Notes under the pieces: generated by a model
What the model saw: the letters and a program-made list of their open reading frames with translations, nothing else
Told to the model about the DNA's origin: nothing
The model's database searches: none
Translations under genes and position numbers: made by a program
Part shown: positions 52,370 through 61,030 of the stretch, piece after piece
Numbering within the stretch: the stretch's first letter is position 1
Layout: each line of letters begins with the position of its first letter
Source of the DNA: Isochrysis galbana
Lineage: Eukaryota; Haptophyta; Isochrysidales; Isochrysidaceae
Direction: 5' to 3'
DNA: 64,000 bases
NCBI GenBank assembly: GCA_018136815.1
Contig: CM030934.1
Location: 6,247,698-6,311,697 of the forward strand

Positions 52370-53938
52370 TCACGCCTTTGTGAGTGTGAATACCGCGCCG
52401 ATGGGCAAATGGTCTGATGGTGCCCACTCATTTGGCAGCCAAGTGATCCCTGCCCGTAGAGAAGCAAGCCTTTCACCGTCGATGGGTTCCAAAACAGAGT
52501 GAAGCGCCATCTCGCTCGTCATGTAGTAGAGTTGGTCAAAGGTCGCACAAAATGGCGGACTGCCGGGGATCCAGAGACCAACGCCACGCATCACACGTAG
52601 GTCGGCCTCAATCCCCCAATACTTCCCCTGAGCAAGCTCCGACTTGTATACAGTGAGGAAATCGTCCAGCGACAGGCTGTCTTTGCCGTTCGCAGCGCGG
52701 CAAGCTGCTGCCGAACGCGACTCGCTCCCACGATCGGGCGAGCCGTTGATTTTGATGAGCCACTCACGTGTCGCTTCACTGCTCATCTCATCTAATCCTC
52801 CGCTCATGAGGAAAAAGCACTCTGTCAAGGCTTCTGTCAGGGCCTCAGAGAGGGACCCGTCCTCCTCAGTCTCCATCGCCGGAGCCAGCGCCGCAGAGTA
52901 GATGGTGGGAGGTGGAGAAGTGTGGACATCGCGCTCTGTATTGTTGCCATCTACACCAGCATACCTGTGTGCGTTGTCAACGCCAACATCCGCATATGCG
53001 TTCGCGAACTTGCCCAGTGTTTGGCGTTTTGGCTTTGAGGTGACTTCATTGTGCTCTTGATTACGTTCAGTCTCATCGCCCGACTCGCGGAATGAGGGAA
53101 GCACCTCCCCAGCAACTAATAGTTCCTGAACGGCAGAGCTGCCTTGCGAATTCATGTCGCCGCAAACGATGCATGCCGCATTGGGAGAGCCGCTCGCTGC
53201 ACCTGGAACAACAGCTTTGCTGCTGCCCTTTGGCGCCTTCCCGACTCCTGCATTATCACGCGCTTTACGAATGGCTTCCAAGGCCTCATGCACCTGACGG
53301 AGCCTCCGTCGCGCTTCTGGACCGGCAGTCAAGTGGCAATTAGTCACCCATAGAGGTGGGCAATCTGCAAGGTCTGAACCATCCGGGTTGAGTACCCTGA
53401 AAGAACATGTGATCGTCCGGTCGCCCTGCAGAACACCCGGCCGCTTGCGCTCCAGTTCGGCGAGACTCGCCGCCTCCTCCTGGTCGATCTCCGCCACGGC
53501 CACTTCCTTGCCACGATCCGCCTCCTGGCTAGTCGGCACGTCCTCCTCGTTAGCATTCTCATCGGGAGCAAGCCGTGCGCCGTCGGGCGCACAGAGGCGC
53601 AGCCGGTCTGACCGCCAGAACGTGGCAGGCCGCATGCGCCCCTTGCCATGAATGGCAGCAGTGTAACCAGCTTCAAAGAGAAACTTGAAATCAGAGGCGA
53701 ACGAGAGCGGTGAACACTCCTGCAGGCAAACGATGTCCGCCTTGGAGCTGCAAATGGCCGCCGACAGCAGCTCGCGGCGCGCATCCCACCGCGTCGCCTC
53801 AGTAGGCACGCTGGGCGGGTAGTACTTGTAGAGCCACCAGCCGTCACGCGAGTTGGGCATGAGCACGTTCCACGAGAGCACGGACACCGAGGCACTGTCC
53901 GGACGTACCAGCGGCGAACCCGAGGGCAGCACGCGCAT
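52370..53938 (-). CDS. Endonuclease/exonuclease/phosphatase-family protein
   Basis: Intronless, 522 aa from the ATG at 53938; the frame is open to 54211, but that extension crosses retroelement-derived DNA. The EEP fold (CCR4/PDE12/DNase I-like) is shown by LSWNVLMPN (N24), DIVCLQECSP (E74), VTNCHLTAG (H202), CIVCGDMNS (D261, N263) and the final APSDHLPIG (D509, H510); all catalytic positions are present. An acidic insert lies at about 123-165. A second insert (about 395-470: LTECFFLMSGG, WLIKINGSPDRGSESR, LSLDDFLTVYKSELAQGKYWG) looks like an EF-hand-like regulatory unit. KGRMRPATFWR is conserved in this subfamily. Substrate (RNA poly(A), phosphoinositide or other) not determined. No targeting signal obvious. 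Confidence 0.88.
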   Translation of the reverse strand: MRVLPSGSPLVRPDSASVSVLSWNVLMPNSRDGWWLYKYYPPSVPTEATRWDARRELLSAAICSSKADIVCLQECSPLSFASDFKFLFEAGYTAAIHGKGRMRPATFWRSDRLRLCAPDGARLAPDENANEEDVPTSQEADRGKEVAVAEIDQEEAASLAELERKRPGVLQGDRTITCSFRVLNPDGSDLADCPPLWVTNCHLTAGPEARRRLRQVHEALEAIRKARDNAGVGKAPKGSSKAVVPGAASGSPNAACIVCGDMNSQGSSAVQELLVAGEVLPSFRESGDETERNQEHNEVTSKPKRQTLGKFANAYADVGVDNAHRYAGVDGNNTERDVHTSPPPTIYSAALAPAMETEEDGSLSEALTEALTECFFLMSGGLDEMSSEATREWLIKINGSPDRGSESRSAAACRAANGKDSLSLDDFLTVYKSELAQGKYWGIEADLRVMRGVGLWIPGSPPFCATFDQLYYMTSEMALHSVLEPIDGERLASLRAGITWLPNEWAPSDHLPIGAVFTLTKA

Positions 53939-54179
53939 GGCAGATGCGGAGGAGAGGCGTAGGTGTGGAAGACGACGGCAAAGACTCTTCCACCCTTCTC
54001 TGCCCTTCCCTCTACCGCTCCACGGCCTTTGTGCCTGCCGCTTTACGAGGTTGACAATGGCAAAGCGGACTTTCGCACTCCACTCGTGGGAAGCACGAGG
54101 CACCGGCACCGCGGGAGCCGCTCCAAGTGTTACGTAGGAGTGACCACATATTCGTGAGTACGCCTTTTCTTTTTGTTGC

Positions 54180-54620
54180 GTGGGTGGGGGGGGATGAATA
54201 AGCGAAACCACTCACTGGAAATTCGGCGGGTTTTAAAAGAGGGTTTTGCGATGGTTTCGCTCGGGACGTCCCATTCTGCCGACCAAAACCTGGGCAGCTG
54301 GGTGGTCGCCGGGCTGGCGAACGCGTCGACGGTGAAGGGCCCCCACCGCGCCTCGGCGATGGACGATGGAGAAAGCTTGGGAGTCTAGGACGTAGTCACG
54401 TAGTCGAACGTCGAAAGGCGAGGCTAAGCGAGATGCGAGATGCTCCGTCGGCCAAGACGTCGTAGGTGTGGATGTACAGAGTAGAGAGCGCGGAGTTCGA
54501 TGTCCGCGGCGTCGAGTAGGTACCACAATTTGCGGAGCTCTGACATAAGGAGGGGCGAGCGCGAGATCATGTTGGTGAGAATGTGCACCACTGCTATGTT
54601 GTCCTCGCGGAGAGGCACAC
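54180..54620 (-). pseudogene. Retrotransposon RNase H / post-RH fragment, frameshifted
   Basis: First frame (54618-54424): EDNIAVVHILTNMISRSPLL and LRKLWYLLDAADIELRALY, typical of RNase H in DIRS/Ty3-like elements. After a shift, another frame near 54330-54230 reads WGPFTVDAFASPATTQLPRF, the xxxDxFAS motif that follows RNase H in such elements. Too short for assignment. Confidence 0.55.
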
Positions 54621-54934
54621 CACGGCGGCCCGCTAGCTAGATGAGGGAGGAAGTGTCGGACGGCGCGGTGCGCGGTGATGTGCTCGGGATCAGGGCAACT
54701 CGGCCGCTATCCAGAAGCCGTGCGCCGGCGTGAGCGGTCGCGCGTTGTCGAGAGTGGCCCCCCATCCCCCATCCGACCATCCGAGGTCGGAGGCGTCCGA
54801 TGAAGCAGGATGGCGCGGTGTCCGGGCGTCGCCAAGTGGCACGGCTAATGTGTGGTGAGCCGGTGAGATGTGCCCACCACCGCAGGTCGCGAGTCGGCAG
54901 GTCGGCGATAGTCTGTCCGCGATTTAGTCGCTAT

Positions 54935-55070
54935 GCAGGTCCTTACGCTGAAACACATCAATGGTCACAACACATGGTGGCAGATATCCTCACCAAACCG
55001 TGCCCGTGCAACCAGTTCCAGTTTCCAGTTTCATCGCCTACCACTACAAGACATCCTCGATTCTTACTCC
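54935..55070 (+). pseudogene. Copia RNase H C-terminus fragment
   Basis: LTLKHINGHN in one frame continues as MVADILTKPCPCNQFQF in the next and then QFHRLPLQDIL, the conserved end of Copia RNase H, with at least one frameshift. Orientation is opposite to the neighbouring fragments, so it comes from a separate insertion. Confidence 0.55.
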
Positions 55071-55510
55071 TCATGTGCCCTGGACCAACACACTTCTGCC
55101 ATTTTGTTTGAAACGTCCACGGCAGAGACGTACACCAGGGCCGCAGGAAAGGTCTGATCCGGGTAGTCCGTTGAGGGCTCCAAGTTGATGAAGGCTAGCG
55201 ATTGAAGATCGGGAACGAATGAGTGCTCCGGCGGCATCAGCAAAGGCAATGCTGGCGGCGCAACGGCGCCGATCCCATAGAAGTCGGCACCAGCATAATC
55301 ACGTGCTTCGGTGCTTGTGTTGCCGTCCTGTCGCGGGTCACCCTCCTCACTAGTCAACTCGGAATCTTCGTCCCGATCTTCATCTTCATCTTCATCATCT
55401 TCATCTTCATCATCTTCATCTTCATCATCTTCATCTTCATCATCTTCATCTTCATTACCTCCATCTTCATCTGACGAGTCCGTCGAGCGCCGTTTCCCGC
55501 GCTTTCGAGG
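55064..55510 (-). pseudogene. Copia integrase-RT linker-like fragment with acidic repeat
   Basis: An open frame with a basic stretch (RVPRKRGKRRSTDSSDE), then (D/E)n encoded by the TCATCTTCATCTTCA microsatellite. It ends in LEPSTDYPDQTFPAALVYVS and AVDVSNK, which recall the segment before the reverse transcriptase in Copia polyproteins. Whether it was joined to the gag-like frame at 55634 is unclear. Confidence 0.4.
55377..55455. repeat. 15-bp minisatellite (CATCATCTTCATCTT)n
   Basis: About five units encoding alternating Asp/Glu on the minus strand and Ser-rich or Ile/Phe-rich strings in other frames. Confidence 0.9.
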
Positions 55511-55633
55511 AACCCTAGATCATGACGTGGAAAACTCCGCGGCACTAGCAACGCGCTCAGATGACCCGCCCGCCCGCCCCCGGGCTCTGCCGGGGTCTCT
55601 GCAGGGCCTGCAGGGACATCTTCACCTGCGTCT

Positions 55634-56518
55634 TCACCTGCGTCGGCGTGCGGCATCGGCCAGCGGCTCAATGCGTCTAGGCGTGAAGGGCACCGGTGGT
55701 GCGTGGAGATCTTCGGGATGCCCGTAGACGGGAGCGGGAGTGAAATCAACCCGAGAAGCAGAGCGAGGGGCGTAAGGGAGCGCCCTCGCCGAAGTGAGAA
55801 GTGGGGCAGCCGAGTGAGGCTCCGCCGGACGCGCAGTAGAAGGAGGTACCGGCTTCGGCGCCGGAGGGTCCGCCATCTCTTCCGCGGCCGTCGGGGGGGT
55901 GGAAGCCCGCAAGGCTATGACATGGGCGTTAAGGCCCGCTATCATCTCGAGGAGAGCAGTGTGCTCTCGGTCGCGCTTCTCGTCTCGAAGTTGTTGAGCT
56001 TCGATCGCGGACTGCATGTAGGCAAGGCGACCGGCCAAGAGGTCAGCGGCGGAGGGAGCCTCGCTCACGTGTTCCCAAGCGCTGTCTTCGAGCGGGTGGG
56101 CATGGGGGTCGAGCTTCGGGTAGCCTGAGGTCCCGAAGAAGGAGAGCTCGGCTCGCTCGCGAAATGGATCTACGAGCGGCGGCTCGTCTGACGGAGCGGT
56201 GGATGGCGCCGCGGTGTTCGAAGGGTCTTGCGGAGGCTCGGAGGAGCCGCCGGATCCGACGAAGTGGACCCCTTGTGGGCCAAAAGAGGTTCCCGCTGCT
56301 CCCATGGACAGAGGGGGAGCGGGACTGAGAGAGGGCGCGGTCGTAGGCGCCAAGGCAGAATTTGTGCTTGTCGAACACGCGATGACTACAGGCTCATAGG
56401 CAGAGGGCCGTTCGATCGAGCCGGCAGCTGACGCGGTCGTAGAAGGATCGTTGATTGTTGCTTGCGGGAAGATGTCTGAAAGGTCATAGTAAGAGTCGGG
56501 TCTGAGGGTGTCTGCCAT
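55634..56518 (-). CDS. Gag-like or unknown 294-aa ORF
   Basis: Starts MADTLRPDSYYDLSDIFPQ; Ser/Pro/Ala-rich first 150 residues, then a coiled-coil-like stretch (LLAGRLAYMQSAIEAQQLRD, REHTALLEMIAGLNAHVIAL), and a Pro/Arg-rich end. Layout, an acidic/basic fragment downstream and lack of known domain fit a retrotransposon Gag N-terminal region. An upstream GA-rich leader (56580-56630) may be the 5' untranslated part. A host gene cannot be excluded. Confidence 0.4.
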   Translation of the reverse strand: MADTLRPDSYYDLSDIFPQATINDPSTTASAAGSIERPSAYEPVVIACSTSTNSALAPTTAPSLSPAPPLSMGAAGTSFGPQGVHFVGSGGSSEPPQDPSNTAAPSTAPSDEPPLVDPFRERAELSFFGTSGYPKLDPHAHPLEDSAWEHVSEAPSAADLLAGRLAYMQSAIEAQQLRDEKRDREHTALLEMIAGLNAHVIALRASTPPTAAEEMADPPAPKPVPPSTARPAEPHSAAPLLTSARALPYAPRSASRVDFTPAPVYGHPEDLHAPPVPFTPRRIEPLADAARRRR

Positions 56519-57180
56519 CGAGCGCTACGAGCGAGGAGGTAGACTGAAGGTCGGAGAATTGCGACGCGTGGCGTCGGAGAGTAGAGACGAGGCTAGCTAG
56601 CGAGCTAGTGGAAGAGAGAGAATGAGAATGAGAGCTTCTTAGGTCCGAGGTAGACACGGGAGACTACAACGCAAGGACTCAAAAAGTTGCTGGGACAGAA
56701 CCACACAAACTAAACCAAACAGGGCGAAAACTAACCACACCTGGACGGACGGCCAGGCGTCGGCACCAGGGCGACTCAGCAACGCGCAGACATGCGACAG
56801 AGGGGTCAGCACAACGAGGGCAGACCTCGCTGGGGGAGCTACAATCGATGGACGAGAGAAGACGGAAGACAGTCATGGAACATTTGATGACATCGAGAGA
56901 AAGTAAGAGAAGAGGCGGTATACCAATCAACGAGACCTTGAGGCTTAAAAATAACCCACAGGTTAGAAGTAAATAAAAGTCTGTCATCGTATGGAATACG
57001 ACAGTGGCGCGTGCCGCTCCCCCCTGCCTCTCTCTCGAAAAACTCTTACTTTTCTTTTTGAGATGGTGGGTTTTGTTTTGGCCACCCTCCACTGATAGCT
57101 GATATCAGTGATTTGCCAAATTAGAGCGAATACTGATATAAGCATAAGGCGCTAATATAAGTACTGATGCCCCAACACTG
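56519..57180. other. Possible retroelement leader; no gene recognised
   Basis: The minus frame 56679-57092 has some Cys-rich text but no domain. A palindromic patch CACTGATAGCTGATATCAGTG lies at about 57090-57110. No LTR pair was recognised. Confidence 0.35.
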
Positions 57181-57252
57181 ATGGCAGGGGAGGAGTGGAG
57201 AGCGGGGGGGGCTCGTGCTCCTCCATGGGCGAACTAAGTATAATCTTAGTTC
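57181..57252 (-). mobile_element. Family A head-end fragment
   Basis: Right to left: head with a perfect 8-bp inverted repeat (GAACTAAG-TATAAT-CTTAGTTC, 57231-57252), GC hairpin (57203-57222) and 20 bp of body, then similarity stops. A severely 3'-truncated copy. Confidence 0.65.
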
Positions 57253-57329
57253 TAGGGGGTCTTGATCTTAAGAGGAAGCGCCACTCTAGAGACCAGGGGC
57301 CAGGGGTAAAAAGTAAAAAGCCCTTGGGG

Positions 57330-57370
57330 TCTCTCTCTCTCTCTCTCTCTCTCTCTCCCCCCCCCCCCCC
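57330..57370. repeat. (CT)n followed by C-tract
   Basis: (CT) about 13 units at 57330-57356, then C at 57357-57370. Confidence 0.95.
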
Positions 57371-57794
57371 GCAACACATCTTTTCCCTCTTCCTCACTTC
57401 TTCATCTCCTCAGCGACCATGCGACTGCACCTACGCTGAAATATTTATTTTTAACAAATTTTTATGGGTCGCGGCGCGGCAAAGGAACGGGACTAGCGCT
57501 CACTCAAGACAGGACACCCTGCCGCGGCAAGCGCAAGCACCCTTCCCCCCTTATGCCACCCAGCTCCTCACTAGCTTTCTACCTGCGCTAGCCAGAGCGC
57601 CCCTCCCTCCACACTCAGACAGCCCCCTACGCCAGGATCCTGTTCTAGTCTCGCAGGCAAGTTGGCCTAATGGGAGGGAGAGGAGCAACTCCTCAGAGAG
57701 GAGCTGTGGGGAAGGAGATGTCTGAGTGAGGGCGCTATACCCTTGCGCTAGGCATGGGCAGCGACGCCGCCTCAAGACATGTCCTCCCTCTTGT

Positions 57795-58951
57795 CTTGAG
57801 TCGAAATTATTGGTGCTTGAAACAGAGAACGAGGGGGTTTGTGCTTCTTGGGTTGGTTGTATTAATTAATTTCTTAATAGTCTCACCGCACACGCGACCG
57901 TGCAGCCTCTACTTTCTACTCACGTAGGAAACTTTCTACACCCCCAATCCGCCGGCCCTTTCCCCCCCGCCATCAGGCGACTCCCCCCGTGCACTACTAG
58001 GGGGATAGGGGAAAAGGGCTTAGATATGGTCGGTGGCCCGCGCCCCCCCCCGGCGATCCGTTCCCCCCTTCCTCCTACGCCTACCGGGCTGGCGGCGGCC
58101 TCGGTCCCGACTTATCCTGTAAACAGGTGCGGGACTTACCTATTTTCCGGTGAGCGGAGCTCTCGCTCCGCCCTCCCCCTTCTCCTTCTCCGCGCTCTCT
58201 CTCCCCTCTCCTGCAGGCACGCGCGATGGCGCGCCTGCGACAGGCCTGCAGCTGCCCCTGGCGCCCCCTGGAGGCCTCTGGAGGCCAGCTCAGGGGGCAG
58301 AGGAGGCTGGGGCTGGGCCCTGGCCTCCCCTGCCTCTCCCTCGCTGGCGCTCCTGTGCCTCAGGGGTCCCCAATCTGCACCTGTCTGCCTGTCGAACAGG
58401 GGGGGAGGGGGGGTTGGAGGGTTGGAGCGATGGGCTGGCCACGACAGGCCAGGACGCGCGAGGCAGGCAAGCCTGCCAGTGAGAGAGTGGGTCAGCAGGG
58501 CATTCTGCTCCTGGCAAGCCATCAGGCGTGCTAGGAGCATGGGTGGTTCCTCCCCCATGGCAGGGGAGGAGTGGAGAGAGGGGGGGGCTCGTGCCCCCCC
58601 ATGGGGCAACCAAGTATAAACTTAGTTGTCTTGGGTTGGTTGTAGTTGGAAGAGGGAGTGGGAGAGGGATTCAAGTATTAGAAGGGGGCCCAAAGGGCAT
58701 TGAGTTGTAGGTAGTTGTGGCCCACAAGAGTGGGGTGAAAACGATAAGTGTATCAACATGGGTCTTGAGTTGAAATTTTTGGTGCTTGAAACAGAGGGTG
58801 AGGGGGTTCGTGCTGTTTGGGTTGGTTGTGGTGTGAAGGGGGAGTGGGAGAGGGAGTCTAGTGTTGAAAGAGGGCCCAAGGCAGGGCACTGAGCTGTAGG
58901 TACTTGTGGCCCACAAGAGTGGGGTGAAGAAAACAAGTGTGTCAACACGTT
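57795..58951. repeat. Tandem repeat array (period about 186 bp) interrupted by a SINE-like element
   Basis: Units: partial 57795-57861, then after the insertion 58629-58815 and 58816-58951. Landmarks are CTTGAGTxGAAATTxTTGGTGC, CTTGAAACAGAG, GGGTTGGTTGT, AGGGCCCAA and GTGGCCCACAAGAGTGGGGT. Re-joining across the insertion restores unit phase. Minus frames read as degenerate protein repeats, but no gene is called. Confidence 0.75.
57862..58628 (-). mobile_element. Family A SINE-like element, full length, exact 16-bp target duplication
   Basis: Flanked by TCTTGGGTTGGTTGTA at 57846-57861 and 58629-58644. Head at right (CAACCAAGTATAAACTTAG...), GC hairpin at 58579-58600, CTCCTGGCA-type stem at 58508-58536, family E core at 58270-58370, and CCATATCTAAGCCC (complement) near 58020. 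A/T-rich tail at left: on the element strand GGTGAGACTATTAAGAAATT. 767 bp. Colinear with 29413-30173. No conserved ORF, so a non-autonomous retroposon mobilised in trans is the best reading; partner LINE unknown. Confidence 0.85.
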
Positions 58952-59355
58952 GGGAAACAGAGGCATGGGGTGCTCTCCAGGGAAGATTGATGGTTGTGAA
59001 GTGCCCTTCCATGATGGGTGCACTGATGGTAGAGGTTTCCACCATGGGGAGGGCAGCAGAGCTGCCCTCCCACATGAGGTGCTCTTGGGGTGGGAGGGTT
59101 TCCCACTGTTGGAGGGGGTCTCCAAGACCCCCTGCATGCTACGCAGAGCCATGGTGGCAACCTGTTCGGTGCCAGTGCTCGCCACCCCGCGCGCCTGTGC
59201 GGGTGTGGTTTGGATGGGTTGGATGGGCTCTGAGAGGGCTTTCTGACGAGCCGCCTCGGGCGGCATGGGGCGTCCCAGGTGGGGCGCGGTGGCGAGGGTC
59301 GCCTGGGGCTCGGGAGCGGTCGCTGCACGCTCCATAGTTCAAACTATAACAATAG
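58952..59355. repeat. Region with a family B-like end
   Basis: 59220-59355 reads right to left as an altered head (CAAACTATAACAATAGTT) and GGTCGCTGCACGCTCCAT, like the 2900-2940 end, then a GC-rich body. 58952-59210 has no clear counterpart. No gene. Confidence 0.4.
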
Positions 59356-59823
59356 TTATCTGCACCTACGCTGAAATACTCACCATATACTCACATCAAC
59401 CAACAACTACCCTCCCTCACCCCGACCGTCTATTCAAAGCATTAACACAGTTACCAACAATTTGTAATCTGGCACCCCCCGAACGAACTTTAAGAGCAAG
59501 AGAAGCTCCAAAGACCCGGAGGACAAGGGAGAGCTCCTAGTACAGGGGAGACACAGCGCGCCAGTCAGTCCGCGTCTTAAGAAGACGATGGGCCCCTTGC
59601 GCCTCACGTGTCAGCTTCATGAGTTCAGACTTCATCTTTTCATGCCGAGCGAGGACATGATTGTACTAGGAGTCTCGAAGCAACAGCGGCGTTTGTGGCC
59701 TAAATCGTGGGAGGTCTCGCACACATCTCGCCAGTCATGAATTTCCATCCCCTGCCTTCAAATTACACACAGTGTCTCCTCAAGAGCCACGACCACCGGG
59801 GTCTAGGCCGAGAAAGCTCCATG
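59356..59823. other. Intergenic, no gene recognised
   Basis: 3' flank of the following minus-strand gene; nothing else seen. Confidence 0.45.
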
Positions 59824-60207
59824 TCATAGGCTTTTGGCGCCTGCAGCGCGGGCTCGCATCGCATCCATCATGAAGCCAAGAGCAAATGGCAAGTGCATTG
59901 CAAAGGTGGAGGCGGATTTGACGGAGCCATCTGCCCAAGCATGGGCGTGCACTGCCGCAGCACCACCGTGGAATGCGAACAGAGTCATGCTCACCACCTT
60001 ACCTGTCTCCGTGTCCACCAACTTCCGCCACCAAACAAGGCCACCGAGCATTGCAAGCGAGAGCAGGGCAACGCCGTGGTGACGGATGAACTTGGCCTCC
60101 GGTCCAGCGGCCGATTGTCCCTCGTACCTGCCTCGCAATTTCATCGCCCCAAGCACTAGCTCGAGCAAAGCGTGCACCAGGAAGAGCATGGCCGCGCGGG
60201 AGCCCAT
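59824..60207 (-). CDS. Small four-helix membrane protein, unknown family
   Basis: 127 aa from the ATG at 60207 (a GTG codon extends the frame by six residues only). Hydrophobic segments: RAAMLFLVHALLELVLGAMK, HGVALLSLAMLGGLVWW, VVSMTLFAFHGGAAAVHAHAW and TFAMHLPFALGFMMDAM. Conserved-looking polar points are RHHG, WWRKLVDTETG and FHGG...HAW, which suggest a real family, but I cannot name it. Intronless. Faces the 755-aa protein gene divergently. Confidence 0.65.
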   Translation of the reverse strand: MGSRAAMLFLVHALLELVLGAMKLRGRYEGQSAAGPEAKFIRHHGVALLSLAMLGGLVWWRKLVDTETGKVVSMTLFAFHGGAAAVHAHAWADGSVKSASTFAMHLPFALGFMMDAMRARAAGAKSL

Positions 60208-61010
60208 GGCGACCTCCGAAAGCACGTCGGCGGCCGCCCGTCTTCCCGCTCTCCCCCCCCGTTGTTCTTTGTTGTCTCTTACTCGAGTACTCCATGCTGC
60301 TCGAGGATATTTTATTAGAGCTGCGCCTGTTTTCTAGTGTCTTCTGCTTCGTTGGTTCGTTCCCCTTCCGGCACTCACTTCGACGTTCTCTTTCTGTTTT
60401 CGTACGCGGCTTTCGAACTTGGAACCCTGAGGCACTACTGTGTCTCCCCAGAAGCAGCCGTAGGAGAGTAGGAGAGTAGGAGTAGGAGAGTAAAGTAAAG
60501 TAGTGACTTCTCTCCCAAAGATCGATCTTTCTTGAGGAAAGCCGCGCCCGCCGCAAAGGAGGCTGATTGCGTAGAAGGACAAGGCCTTTAACCCTCTCTC
60601 TCTCGCTGCGTGGCTCCCCCCCCCCGCGCGCGCCCGTCGTCTCCTCTCTCTCAAATGCCGCCCCTCCCCACACTCCCAAAGGATTTTATGTGTACTTTAG
60701 AGTACTGTTGGCCAGAACATCTGTCCCCCTCTCCTCTTCTCGCGTGCCACCGCTCGCTCTACAATACTGTACACCTCCTCTCCCCTTCTCCCTACTCCCT
60801 CTCTCCTCTCTCCTCTTCTCTCGGACAACCAGCTCACTTCTCTCCCAGTGCCTTTCCTCAAGGATTCGTTCCCTCTCGTCTCTCACTCTGCACAGGCCCT
60901 CCTTTCGCAGTCTCTCGGCGGTACAACAAACCCCTCTATCTCCCTCCCCTCCCTCCCTCCCCTCCTCCCTCCCCCTCCCCTCCATCTCTCTCTCCGCGGC
61001 GGCTGTGGCG
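60208..61010. promoter_or_regulatory. Divergent promoter region with pyrimidine tract
   Basis: 60590-61010 is C/T-rich on the + strand (CTCTCT, CCCTCC runs) and reaches to 20 bp of the ATG at 61031. 60460-60500 has TAGGAGAG repeats. No TATAAATA seen. Frames through the tract are Ser/Pro artefacts. Confidence 0.5.
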
Positions 61011-61030
61011 GAGCCGCCCGTGCCCGCGCC

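Noticed and set aside
53939-54211. 91-residue N-terminal extension of the EEP protein
   Set aside because: Crosses retroelement-derived sequence, basic low-complexity composition; ATG at 53938 fits the domain start.
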